The position numbers and the translations under genes are program-made. 60,675 nucleotides of DNA from Parasitella parasitica (Eukaryota; Mucoromycota; Mucoromycetes; Mucorales; Mucoraceae), in the NCBI GenBank assembly GCA_025201805.1, contig MU619254.1, positions 88,014 to 148,688 on the forward strand, written 5' to 3'. The notes beneath the pieces are model-generated. The model ran no database searches. It saw nothing but the letters and a program-made list of their open reading frames with translations, and was not told where the DNA came from. Every line of letters begins with the position of its first letter. Positions within the stretch are counted from its first letter, which is position 1. Of the stretch, positions 34,804-47,269 are shown piece after piece.

Positions 34804-37800
34804 TTAATAAAACACATTGGAAAATCTTCTATGTACATTATAATGGTTATTCTGTTGCATCTGTTGTTGGTACGAATACATTGACATGGGGGGATGGCTT
34901 TGTAGTACGTTGATCGACTGCGGCCGTGGCGGGTGGGGCGGCATCAAATGATAATTACTGTTACGATATAGCTGCTGTTGTTGATGATGAAGAACCAACG
35001 GAGCTATATTATAGTATACAGGCTGTTGATAAATGGGTGGGTAAATGGGTGAAGGATTCATAGGATGCGTGGGGGAAGGTGTATTATGCGGCGAAACTGT
35101 GGATGCCCTTTTTGCGACCTGAGGCTGCGAAGGAGTGGCAAGGTTTCTCTTGGACTTTTGAGGTCTACTTTCTGGTGATTTTAGTCTCTCCTGTTCCCAT
35201 ACATGCCACAGCTTCATTTTTACAGTGGGAACGACAGTAAAGGTCGGATTCTTTTCATCCTGTATATTCTTTGTTCCGTTTCCTTCATTAACTTTTCTTG
35301 TTTCTCCCCAGCTAAAATCATCGAAATGCCAAAAAGAATAAATAGGCAACACAAAGTTCCAAATAGGCAATGCCACGACGTAGACTGCATGTCAAACAAA
35401 AGTGTTAATAAACATGCATCAAAAGTAAAAAGAATAGAGAAACTTCAACTTACTAGCCATCCATCCAATATAGGATACTTTTTTTGCAGTAAATAGTATA
35501 AGCAGGGCAGGCAAACCAAGTGTAGCAAGCAAAATGAACAATGGCTGATATTGGGGTGAGTCGGTGAAGCCCAGGTTGATAAAAAACCCAAGTAAAAGCA
35601 AGATAGCAGCCGGTAAAACAATAGAGCTGATCAGATCAATAACGACTACAAATTGCATAGATAAACATGCAATACCGCACAGATCAGAAACTAATGCCAG
35701 CTCCAATAGGTTGTGCACTGTTGAGTTGATCCATCTTCTTCGCTGGGATAACAGTACCCTGAATGAACTTGGGACAATGGTGCGACACTTTGCCTGCGGC
35801 ACAAATATCATCTGGCGCCTTGGAAACACGCGAAGCATCAGTGTGGATAAAAATCGATCTTCGCCCAGCAGTAGCAGATTTTTTGCATGTAATGTGTTTA
35901 CCGTAGTTACGTTAAACTCTTGAATGATATCCGGATTCGCTAATATAGGGATCCAACCACCGTTTTTAGGCGCCTTGATGCGGTACATGGAGAAGCAACC
36001 TGGCAAACAAGTAACACCGCCAAACATCGATTCAAATGCTTTTGCGTAGTGATGCGAAATAAAATATTCAAAGACCTGAATAGCTGTTACCCAAGATTCA
36101 GTCTTGTTGGCCACCTTTGTCTCTCCACATAGACCCATGAGCGTGATATCGTTATTCATAGCAGCTACCATGTGTTTAATGGAATCGGAGGCAACTCGCG
36201 TGTCTGCATCCACCATTAGCACAAGTTCGAATTTGTCTGGTGAATGTCCTTCTTTCATCAGCTTCTTCATTTTCCAGAATATCTCGTAGTCCAGAGGTGA
36301 GAATGTGTCATAAAAGATAACCTTTTGGAAGAATGTCATTAGAATCATTTGGGAATCTCTTTTTCCTCGGTTGCCTGGCTTGTTGTTGTTGGGATTAGCT
36401 TCAGCTTCAGTGCCACATTTCACTACCAAGATAGCTGGAATGGATTTGTAATGCCCTGCGTATACTCTGGCTCGGTTGATGCGTTTAGCACCGTCTGCAA
36501 TGGCTTCATATTCAAAAGCTGGCTCCTCTTGGTCATGTTCACAGTCTACTAGTGTCAGGAGATCACGACAAATCTCTGAAGTGGGCCTGCTATTTCCTGA
36601 TCCTGTAATGACTCCATCTGCAACAATGAACAGCATTTTATGATTTGCAGAGTAGGTGGTTGCTGCTAGCGAATCCAAGGTGCTTTGGATCGACTCTTTT
36701 CCTTCCGAATAGCATGTAACAAACAAGATGGTATGACGAGGGTCGTTTTCGACTATGTCTGATTGTTCAGCAACACGAGGATATTCTTTCAGAGCGATGG
36801 TCGGCTCGACTAGTGTTTCTTGTGACGCAGAAGTTAAAGGTCTATGATCCTTGGGAACCTGATTTCCTCCGGCGATTGATCTCCACGCCAATATTCCTTG
36901 AGAGCGCCCTCCGGGCAAAGTTAAGCGACGACTCACCAACCAGTGGAATGCCATAGCCATGACATAGCGAGCGAGCATGAGAATTACAATCATGGCTAAA
37001 AAGAAATCAGTAACGATTTCGTATGCAATACAACCCATAGTATCACTGGAGATTACACCGGCTGCGTAAATACGTGAAATGCATGGCCAAGCTGATTTAG
37101 CATCGCTCCATGAAGAGAATATATAGGTGGCATCTTGTCCAGCAGTCTGCCGTAAGAGCATGTCTACATTTTCCCCAAAGATTGCCTGATTTGCTATGAA
37201 ATAGGATTGAAGATCAACGACTGTGTCACTCAGGACCATGAGATAAGGCTGGTTAGGCAAAACGGGCTTTTTCAATTGCGACTTCAAGTCGTCCCAGCTG
37301 AATTCTATAAAACTATCAGCATCGAACCATGATGTTAGCTCTTGAATAGGGATACACGCATGATTTATGGCCTCTGAAGGTTCTGGTTTGAGCGGATTCA
37401 TGACAGTACAAACCCCAGTAGTAGGCGTCATATAGGAGCTACACAATCTATCAGGATCTGCATCGAACAGTGGACTAAGATTGGCACCTTCAAAGTCTTT
37501 TGACAGAGTTATGTTGTATCTTGTGCTCAGGAATGCGTTCATCGTTTCAAAGGGATACAGCCTTCCATAGACATTGAAGTTTGATCTCCATGTAAGCTCT
37601 GTTTGGCCTGTCTCTTGGTTATAGTACGAGTAAGTATTTGTTTCTCTCTCATGAGGGCAGAGAGCAAAACGCATTCCAAAGGTTAGGAAGCCCAAGCATA
37701 TACATAGCAAAATGATAACACTACATAGCGCAATCTATATAGTTGACATTGCCTTGTTAATATTTGCTAACGCTACAATGGTAAAAAAAAATTACAATAC

Positions 37801-38166
37801 CTTTTCCCTCCAAGCTTGCTGAATCAGCTTTGTCTTTTTTCCACCCAAAGTAGACAACATCCAATTGGGGATGCAACAGGTCAAAACGAAAGCATACCCA
37901 GACCACCAAGTCCACGGGATCGAATCCTGATCTGAATTAGCTATCAATGTTGGTCTGGTCGAGCGTAATGGCACTGCTAGCTTTATTTCATCATTTTCAA
38001 CAACAGGTTGTGGCGAGTAGAAGCTGTCTTTCAGAGTTCCATCTTTTACAATGGATGATTTTGGTTTGTATCTGTCTAATCTGCAGAGTGGCGACTGTGA
38101 TCTGCGTAGCGTCAATTGCTGTGTGGGGTAATGGTCGTTTACAAGGCTGTTCGGCGATCTGGCCAT
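34804..38166 (-). CDS. Chitin synthase, class IV / Chs3-like
   Basis: A membrane glycosyltransferase (GT2) making cell-wall chitin from UDP-GlcNAc. The start MARSPNSLVNDHYPTQQLTL follows a GA/CT tract. Two TMs flank an extracytoplasmic region of about 300 residues (CPHERETNTYSYYNQETGQT onward), typical of Chs3-like enzymes. The catalytic core includes TILFVTCYSEGKESIQSTLD, ELVLMVDADTRVASDSIKHM (DxD), GGVTCLPGCFSMYRIKAP, NLLLLGEDRFLSTLMLRVFP (EDR) and SQRRRWINSTVHNLLEL, the QRRRW signature. Terminal TMs follow. The last exon adds a Pro/Gln-rich cytosolic tail of about 120 residues ending RRFSNVFY. No myosin motor is present. Introns at about 35377-35453 and 37711-37801. Confidence 0.95.
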
Positions 38167-38417
38167 TCTATGATATAATACACAAGAGAGAGTGAGAGAG
38201 TGAGAGAGAGAAAGATATTTTGGACAAAACATCAAATTTTAAATTTTAATTAGAAAAGGACAACAATGCATCCAAATTAGGCTATTGTTGTTAACATTTG
38301 GTGCTACAGTTTAGAGGAGCAAATTTCTTTATTCTTTCTTTCACTGAAAATGAAATACGTTTGCAACAACAAGAAATTGCATGGTAGCCTCTTTTTTTCT
38401 TTGATGATACAACGTAT

Positions 38418-40638
38418 TTAAGGTGAATAAATAACGCGAAGAGTGTTGGTGTTTCCAAGACCTCCCTTCCAACCTTGGACAGCAACAACGGGCTGGCCAC
38501 TCTTGAGCAAACTAACAGGAACAGTCAGGCACACAATGAAATGTATTTATATAACTTATAAACCTACCCGTATTTAATTGCCTGTTCCATACCCCATTTG
38601 ATTCTGTCATCAACGTCTTCTTGCCAAGGAGCATTATCGGCAGGGCTCAAATGATCATGAGCAGACACGGATGCGGACAAACGGGCAGCAGCAGATGATG
38701 CCTTGGGATATTGGAATGGGAAACAGCCTCTGTAGAAATGGACTTGACGAGCAGTTTGAGGGTTTCGGGTAACAACAATGATAGGGGAATGAGGTCTGTA
38801 CTTTGAAATAAGGCGAGCAGAGTTACCAGACTGAGAGAGCACAATGATAGCACCACAACCTTGCTCGTGAGCAGCAGAAACTGCAGCGCAGGCAACAGTT
38901 TCTGTAGTCTATTTAAATAATTAGCATTAGACACAGCCATGTCAACAATAATGAATTACTTACTTCGGTTGGCAAAGGAGTCAGAGATCGAAGCTCGTTA
39001 AAGACAGCTGGGTAGCAGATGGATGCTTCGGCAAGGCGACAAATTTCGTGCATTGTACTGACGGCTTCAATGGGGTACTTGCCCTTTGCTGTCTCGCCTG
39101 AAAGCATAACACAGTCAGCACCGTCTAATACTGCATTGGCCACATCAGAGACTTCGGCACGAGTAGGTCTAGGATTGTACTACAAACAATAATATTAGGT
39201 CAATAAACAAAGTGTTTACAAGCCTGTGTATCAGATATCTTTACAGTCATTGATTCCAGCATTTGAGTAGCACTATCGTGAATAAACTGGTCAAAATGAA
39301 ATCCATTAACAAGAAATTTGTCATGCCACCTACCAAATAACAGGCTTACCAGCCAAGTTACATTTTGTAATCATCATCTTTTGAGCAATAAATACACGTT
39401 CAAGAGGGATTTCGATACCCATATCCTATTTACAAAAAGAAAGGTGTTGAATGATCCACCCATCCACCTATATAGATGCGCAACTTACACCACGGGCAAC
39501 CATAACACCATCGGTTTCTTGGAGGATATCATCGAAATTTTCAACACCTTGGTGATTTTCAATCTTTGAGATGATCTTGATATTCTTTCCCTCTTCACCC
39601 AAAACCTCGCGGATGTCCTTTACATCTTGACCACTACGAACAAACGAAGCGAAAACTACATCTACCTTTTGTTTGACACCGAATCTCAAATCATTCTTGT
39701 CCTTCTCAGAAAGAGCAGGTAAATCGACATTGGTGTTTGGTAAATTAACGCCCTTGTGGGAGCAGAGTCTACCGTTGTTCTTTGCAACAACACGGATCCC
39801 ATTTTCCAGGATTTCAGTCACCTCGAACGAAAGGACGCCATCATCAATGTAGACGGTTTTACCAACTTCAATAACCTTGGGTAAATTCTTGTAATCCAGG
39901 TACAAGATTTTATCGTCGCATTGCTCAGCGTATTGCTCATCCACGCTAAACGTCATCTCATGGCCAGCGCTGATAGGAATCTTTAACAGCAATAAGGTTT
40001 TGGTCAGATGATGCAGGTATAAATCAAGGGGGCTTATCTTGATTTAATCTTTCAACCCCACCGAAATACGTTACCTCAATATTGTCCTTCATATTACCAG
40101 TACGAATCTCGGGTCCCTTATTGTCGAGAGCAATAGCAACAGGGCGACCAGGATAAACTACTCGTACTTTTAGTACCAACCCTATCCAATCAGATCAAGT
40201 ACTTACGTTCTACACTTTTACGTGTATTATCAATAACTGATTGATGATACTATTACATTACGAAACAAATAAGGGAAAATAAAGTTTTTTTTTTTTTTTT
40301 TTTTTTAGGACCAATTGTAAAAATCCGCAGAATACCATGAAATGCAAATACGTACTTCGTGAGTTCCATGAGAAAAGTTCATACGAACCACGTTCAAACC
40401 AGCATTTCGAAGTTGAGTAATCATCTCGACACTGTTTGTATTGGGACCTGAATATTAACATGTCGAATTAAAACCCCTCCTTGTCTTCGCAATCGCTCCA
40501 CATCGGGTGAACGTGAATTAACTTACCAATGGTACCGATAAGGGTGGTCTTGCGACCAGCAGTAGGTTCAACGTCAACGTTCATTTGAGAAATCCATTGA
40601 ATATTGGATGTGATTTGGGGAGTGACGATGGGAGCCAT
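38418..40638 (-). CDS. Pyruvate kinase
   Basis: The final glycolytic enzyme, PEP + ADP to pyruvate + ATP. The start [20 protein letters not shown] leads into [19 protein letters not shown] and [14 protein letters not shown]. The catalytic segments are [40 protein letters not shown] (catalytic Lys region), [39 protein letters not shown] and [20 protein letters not shown]. The C-domain allosteric region includes [20 protein letters not shown] and [20 protein letters not shown]. About eight exons. An intron at about 40265-40355 contains a 22-T run. Third-position C and G are more frequent than in neighbours, fitting high expression. Confidence 0.97.
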
Positions 40639-40940
40639 TTTCTGTGCAATATAATAAAGTAAAAAGCGAAAGAAAGAAAGAAGAGGAAAGTAAAAACTCA
40701 AGAGCTAGTTTTATACTCTTATTTCGTCCATCATTTCATAGCCAATAAAAACAAAAAACTTGAACCTTTTACATATACTATGTGGTATTTTATGAGAGAG
40801 TCATCTTGTCAAATCAAATTTTAAGATAAGGCCTTATCAAAGATTACGTACGCGATGTCATTATACACTAAATTTCTATGCAAATGCCTTTTTGTTTCAA
40901 AAAACTGTCTTAAATGTTTTCTCCTTGAAAAATTCATGTA

Positions 40941-41441
40941 ATGTCTGGGGTAACCGAAGAGCGATTACAGAAGATTCCCAGTGTATCTAATCCAATCAAG
41001 GTAAAAGCCATCTTATCAGTCAACGATATCATCATACATACCCCCCAATTTTAGCTCTTGTGCTACTCTGCATTTCAGTGAATTCTTCATAAAGAACGCA
41101 TCAATTGTCTTCTAAAGGAAACGTGCAAAACATCTTTATCAGCCTTTTTGGTTATGTATGTTCATTAACCGAATCACCTTTTCATAAGTTCAAAAGAAAT
41201 TGATCTTGGCTAATGAACACTTGCTATTCTCTGTTGTCAGTGCTTTTTAGAAGCCATTAGCGTATTTGAAGCAACCGCTAGTCTAGAGAATACCAAGTTC
41301 AATAATTCTATAAGCGTAAAAAAACTACTGTGTAAATCGACTTGGCCTTGTACAATCGCCTTGGACTATTATATCATTTTCTGTGAAAATGTGTTCACAA
41401 ATCACTTAAAATTGACATGCGAGGATACTCAATATCTATGA
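40941..41441 (+). pseudogene. Small spliced ORF with a premature stop, family unknown
   Basis: An ATG at 40941 opens MSGVTEERLQKIPSVSNPIK and then a good GTAAAAG donor. A pyrimidine-rich CATTTCAG acceptor at 41078 leads into TGA ATT CTT CAT..., that is, a stop exactly at the first codon, followed by a clean frame ILHKERINCLLKETCKTSLS. This continues over a second intron (GTTATG at about 41150 to GTTGTCAG) into CFLEAISVFEATASLENTKF and CKSTWPCTIALDYYIIFCEN, with a stop at 41439. The long in-frame run across a GT..AG junction looks real, so either the gene is newly broken or exon 1 is misassigned. Confidence 0.35.
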
Positions 41442-42703
41442 TTGTTGTTGACAGGCTGCTGACTATTTTTTGCACCGTATGCTAGAGTAGCACCATGTGC
41501 GCTAACAATACCATAGTGCTTGACTAGAGATTGGTTGAAAATGGCTAAATCAGCTGCATCACCAATTTTACATTACCAACATCGCACAAGTAGCTGGCAA
41601 AGTATTACAGTAGATGAATAATTTAAATTTTGATTGAAATATATTGTATTGCTTAATCAAATTGAAATTCGCACAAGTATTCCTAGAGCCTGAGAAAGCA
41701 AAAATGGAAAATAGGTAGTCCAGGCTATGTGTTTTGCGATTACTATTAAACAGATTGGAATCACGGAAGCAACAAATTAAGAGTGTATAACTAAATCTCT
41801 TGATGATGCAACTACGAACTATAAAAATATTAATATAAATAAATGCAGCTTGAACTTTCACTTCGTTTGAGAATATATCCCAAATTATGCAAACAGACTC
41901 TTGGGTCAAGCTGAAAATAGTTATTATGCTCAGCAATGAATATTCTTATCGTTGCTTTGCTTGTATCAATAATGATAGCACATATATAATCATTTAAAGA
42001 GAATTTAATGAACAAAGCATGTCATGATAATGTTCTGATTAAGATATTAAGAAATTAATAAAACAACCACTTTACAAAAAAGCCCAATATGAAATAAGAA
42101 CAATCCTAAGGAAAATTTTGGTAGTTTATCAGATTTTTTTAGAATTAATTTGATTTATATTATCTATACAAGATGTACCAAGTGGAAAGTTAGAGATGAA
42201 GATACTACACAGCTGGTAACATTTAGTTAAAGATGAATGCTTAAAAGATAACAATGGCTTCTTCTACAAATATACATTTGATCCCAAAGAACATATTGTT
42301 CCATGTTGCGGAGGAACATTAAAGATAGTAATAACAATATTCCATACAGCATTCAGCATCTTGGGGATGGCTCTGATAAGATATAATGATGTTAATGAGA
42401 GCAAACAAATAGAAAAATATGACAAAATAGATACCTGAGTTTACATACAGTTGCCATTATTTTCTGCAGCTAATATAAGGTTATGATATAAGATTTATTA
42501 CTATAAAATATCTTATACGTCTATTTGACCAGAAGGGCTAACTCTTCTATTGTTATATCGGTATTATTATACTTAACATTTTTATATTATGATATTTGTG
42601 TTATAAAAAACAAAACTCAATCTCTTTAGTAATGTATGGTTCAAATACGAGAGTTATGTCGAAAATATGAAATTTTCGCTTCACTCTCGGCAAACAAACA
42701 AAA

Positions 42704-42772
42704 CTCCCAGCCGAGGATTCGAACTACCGATATACTTAAAAACAACAGACGTTAAGCGACCTTATCAATATA
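42704..42772 (-). pseudogene. tRNA-like relic
   Basis: The minus strand reads a D-arm-like TTGATAAGGTCGC, a CTTAA/TTAAG stem in the anticodon-stem position and a B-box-like GTTCGAATCC, and ends GGCTGGGAG followed by TTTT. The T-stem mispairs and no matching 5' acceptor strand is found, so it cannot fold as a functional tRNA. A decayed tRNA or tRNA-derived SINE fragment fits best. Confidence 0.3.
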
Positions 42773-44615
42773 ATCTTTTTTCGTTGCAACGATTGTAAAA
42801 GGAATTTCTTATGCACCGTAATTGGGGATTTAATAGAAATTGCTATAAAAGAAAATTGTCCCTGAACGAAGCTTACATTGGGAAGAATCAAGATTTCAAT
42901 TGTTGTAGTATTTTAGCTATAAGATATCAAACCAGATTACTTAAATAAAGAGAAGCTTTCTTCCACCTATTTTAAGCTATTTGCATTACTGAAATTAAGT
43001 AAATGATACAATACATAAGTTATTCAAGATCTGAAATTGCAAACACATTTCTATTGTATCATGTGATAGTTGATGTTTATGCTGTTGATTTGTTGATTAA
43101 TCAATTAATTCATAACAGTGCTATGTTAAATCAAAATTCGCAAGCGATAATAGCAGACAGAAGCTGAAGCTTGAAAAGTGGATTGCATAAAACAATCTAA
43201 TTGGCAACGATCAGACATTACATGATAGTCAAATACAAGAACAGCAGGGTGCAAGTTTAATTGTAGCAATGGTTGTAATATAAACTATATTCGTAAATAC
43301 TACTTGTCGAAATATTTCTTACAAAACTAAATTGTTGATGAAAACTACCAGACCAATTTAAAAATTGTTCTTTTTTAATCTCTTGACAGACCCTCTGACT
43401 ATAACAGTTGGTGGATACCCATATCTAAGCCTGTCTTGTTAGTATCGTTTGGAGGATAAAAATATTTGACATTGGCATCTAGATGTGCTCCAAATTAACA
43501 GGATATTCCAGCTTTCAGTAGAATATAACCCTTCCTCAGTGCTCGAAATGCAAATTAATTGATTCACAGTGATGGATTCTTCAAAAGAACTCTAAGTTTC
43601 TTACAAATTTGCACATCTTGTCATTATCCGCACACCTCAAATTACAGTAATAGATTTTCCTTACATTTCAGCACAATGTCTGGAAATAAAGATGCGTACA
43701 GCCAATACGTTTAAGGAACAAAATTACTGAAAAAAGTGAAAACTTCAACTGAAAACAGTCAGAATCATATCCCCAGATTTGCAAGCAGCACAAATAGAGC
43801 AGAGAAATCGTCTTCAAAATCGAACAATTATCATTAGCCAAGTGCCTGGTGGAGCAATTTGCTGATAAATGGCCAATTGTACTTTTTTTTGATTATTATA
43901 TAAATTACATTCTAGTTGGTTAGTTTTCGAGAAGTCTGCCATTTTCAAAAGCTAAATATAAACGTATAAACGTATGAAACAAATACAAATGCGATTGCAA
44001 AGGCAGGGAGTGGCATTTTCATGTAGTTTAGTTTCATGTTCAAGATCACAAAACTAGGAAAATTGTGCTGAAAGTCAAGCGCGATACCTTGACTATATCG
44101 AAACAGGGCTTGCCTAAGCTAGAAAGATGAATGAAATGACACAAAAGTTCGGTTCAATGTAGACTTCAATAGCGTACAGTCCATTTATTTACAGTGCCTT
44201 GTTATGGCACATGTATAAAGATCTAGGCAGACGAAATGTCTGAGCCATAAACTTGGAATCTTGTGAGGATCTTTTCTTTATGCTTAATTAGGACGCTGTA
44301 ATCGTTTCGTTTGTTTAGGTTTACTACTCGATATATTATTTTTCTGAGTATCCAACTCTTTTGGATCGCTTACAACAAGGGAGAAAGGGGAAACTAACTA
44401 ACAGAGAAGGGGGGTGAAAGACGAGGAGAGGTTGTTTAGGATCTTCTTGGTTGGTGAATGTGCTACAGAAAGTTAAATAGGCGCAATTTAAAGGGCAAAC
44501 AGAATGATACGAAACGAAAAAGGTTCTATTTTTTCTTCTTTTCTTTCTTCCCTTGTATACAACTGACTTTTTCGACCAGTATACGTAAAGGCAAATTATA
44601 AGGCTAAGCGATACA

Positions 44616-46768
44616 ATGGTCTTAATAGAACAACCTGAAGCAAGCGATGTTGCTTTCAACACATTTATTGGTGTTGTAGTATCTGTTTGTGGCAATGTAA
44701 GCGGTAATAATCTTGGTTTTGCTAATAACTTACCTCATTAAATGAAATAGGCACTTATATCGGTTGCATTAAATGTACAAAAAAGAGCAGTAAGACATTA
44801 AAGGTTACATTCATATAATCAAGGAACTAATTATTGTCCAGCATAACAACATACAAGAACGGCAAATGGCTAATTATTTTGCCAACATGGACGAACCACC
44901 TCAATGGATATCTACAACGCAATATGACGGATTTTTACCAGATGATGGATATTCTTCACCGAGATCATCACTAGAACAGCAAAATAGGTCAGAGGCAGAA
45001 TTAATAGAGCATCAAAAATTCATCATGACAATGGCTCAAGAACATACGAAATCAGGAGACACAGAGTATTTGAAATCCAAGTTGTGGTGGCTGGGAATTT
45101 CTTTGATGATTTTAGGCGAAGTGGGTAATTTTGTTGGTAAGTTTCCTGAAATTTGCGAGGGTAAGGTACATGAGCTAACAAAAAACATGATAGCTTATGG
45201 CTTTGCTCCTGCCTCGACCATTGCACCACTCGGTACGACTACATTAGTTGCAAATGTCATTCTAGCACCCTTGATGCTGAAAGAAGTGTTCAGAAAACGA
45301 GACTTGATAGGTGTAATATTAGCAGTATCTGGTGCTGCTACGGTTGTTTTCAGCTCAAATTCTGAAGAAATTGCTGTAAGGCTACCTAAAAGAAATAATG
45401 TGCTTATCAGATCAGGTATTAACACACGTTTTTTCTTACATAGTTGTCACCTGAATTAATCATGGAAGCAATTACTCAAATGCGTTCAATCATCTACTTT
45501 ATCTTGACTGGCGTTGCTATTGCCATACTTTCCATATTATCTCCAGTATATGGCTCTTCAAGCATTATGATTGACTTGGGTTTAGTTGCAATCTATGGTT
45601 CGTAAAGATTAACAGCTGTTTTGACGTTTTATATTGACTGTAATTTAAATTCAGGTGGTTACACTGTTCTTTCTACCAAGAGCGTGGCATCTTTATTGAG
45701 TTTAACCTTTTTCAAAATGTTTGCGTAAGTATCAGAGCATATAAATGTGTGTGCAATAGATTACAGTCTTTTAACACTCTCTATAACAGTTATCCCGTTT
45801 CATATTTGTTGATTTTTGTGTTGATAATGACGGCAATTTTGCAAATCAAGTATCTCAACAAGGCGCTTCAAAGATTTGATTCGACCGAAGTGATACCTAC
45901 CCAATTTGTGTTATTTACAGTATCTGCAATTATTGGTAGCGCTGTTCTATATCATGATTTTGATGAGATGGATATAGAGCAAATGTCAAGATTCATGTCT
46001 GGCTGTACCGTTGAGTTTCTGGGCGTATATCTAATTACATCAAAACGCACTAAAATCATTAGCTCTCCTGCATTATCAATTAATGCTGATAGTGGTACAG
46101 CAATATCTTTCTCGGATGAAGAAGCATTTGACCGAGTCAACATGCTCCCAAGTGATCATATCGCTATTAGCAGGAAGAGAACGGCCAATACTTTGACATC
46201 ATCTGGCACTGCATCCTTTACAAGATCATCACATCCTATTAATCCCGGTTCTTTTGAAGCATGGCAAGAAGCAAATTCTCATATCAACATTAGCTGCAAT
46301 ACCAACGCACTGGGCAATAATAGTCACCGTAGACACAGCTCGGTATTTAGAGGTATCTCTATGGCTTCACAGTTATTAGACCGAAATGATGAGCAATCAG
46401 GAAATGGGAATAGTATTTGCGGTAGTGGTGGTGGTGCCATCCAATTACCTATATCTTCCTCACCCAACAGCAACTCAATGTTTAATCATCATAGAAGAGG
46501 AGATTCCGCACTTGGAAACATCATTAGTGGTATTACATCAGCCATTTCATCACATACACATACAAACGACCCTGCATCAGCAGCGGAAGATGCCGATGCT
46601 GTTGAAATCGAAATACCCACTCCTTCTTCATTCCAGCATTCTGAAAATACACGTTTAGATCGTGAATTGATGCCCATTTCCAACACAATCAGCAGCAATA
46701 ACAAAAAGAGTTCAAAACTAGTAGATATTGAAGAAAACTCTTCCGAGGAAGAAAGAGATTTATCTTAG
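44616..46768 (+). CDS. NIPA-type magnesium transporter-like membrane protein
   Basis: A multi-pass DUF803/NIPA family protein; animal NIPAs carry Mg2+, and the substrate here is inferred. The start MVLIEQPEASDVAFNTFIGV enters TM1, and an intron splits VVVSVCGN/ALISVALNVQKR, the first NIPA motif. After a loop with no family match come WWLGISLMILGEVGNFV/AYG and FAPASTIAPLGTTTLVANVI, the most diagnostic NIPA segment, then APLMLKEVFRKRDLIGVILA. Next come YGGYTVLSTKSVASLLSLTF and QIKYLNKALQRFDSTEVIPT, also conserved. The C-terminal 200 residues are cytosolic, Ser/Asn/His rich, and end with an acidic EENSSEEERDLS. Six introns. Confidence 0.92.
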
Positions 46769-46859
46769 ATTTAACAATATTAATACCCTTTATATATATA
46801 CTATCATATTCCATACTCTATTTCTTATATCATTAATCCCAAAACCAAACTAAACTACA

Positions 46860-46981
46860 TTACAAGCTAATCCCAGCGAAATTATTGTGCACCAAGGACC
46901 GCTTTCGAAGAGGGGTAAGCTTACCCAAATCGGCCAACTCTTGATCCGAGTTGGTAGCAATGCACTTCAAAGAGTCATTTA
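46860..46981 (-). other. Orphan exon-like sequence on the minus strand
   Basis: After a possible CTAAATCAG acceptor the minus strand reads NDSLKCIATNSDQELADLGK and then LTPLRKRSLVHNNFAGISL-stop. The composition is convincingly protein-like. No upstream exon or ATG can be joined within 47000-47270. It may be the 3' exon of a decayed gene or a coding 3' fragment left by rearrangement. It lies in the 3' region of the NIPA gene on the opposite strand. Confidence 0.35.
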
Positions 46982-47269
46982 CTGATTTAGTGGTTTATTT
47001 TGAAGATTCAAGTTTGAACAGTTTTTACATTGCAGTGGATACCTTCATTAGGCTTCCAGAAGCTACCTAAACTTTTTATATACATACTTCATACCCAAAT
47101 GTGCACTCACACAATGTTTCGCACAGTCAAAGTCATACTAAACAACTCAATAGTAAATTATAAATATTCGATTTTTACTTCACAAAACGATATATATTCT
47201 ACTATCTATACATGCATGCTAACTATAGTCTTGCTTTTTTTTTATTTTTATCTGAGGGGTCACTCTTGA

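Larger units (their letters stand above)
40639..44615. other. 4-kb AT-rich gene-poor island
   Basis: The least gene-like part of the window. Apart from a broken small gene (40941-41441) and a tRNA-like relic (42704-42772), I see no coding frames, tandem arrays or transposase remains. 44336-44695 (-) is open but overlaps the next gene's first exon and has no coding character. Confidence 0.55.

Noticed and set aside
34804-38166. Chitin synthase considered as myosin-motor class V/VII
   Set aside because: No motor domain upstream; the N-terminus is short and the lumenal region fits Chs3-like class IV.
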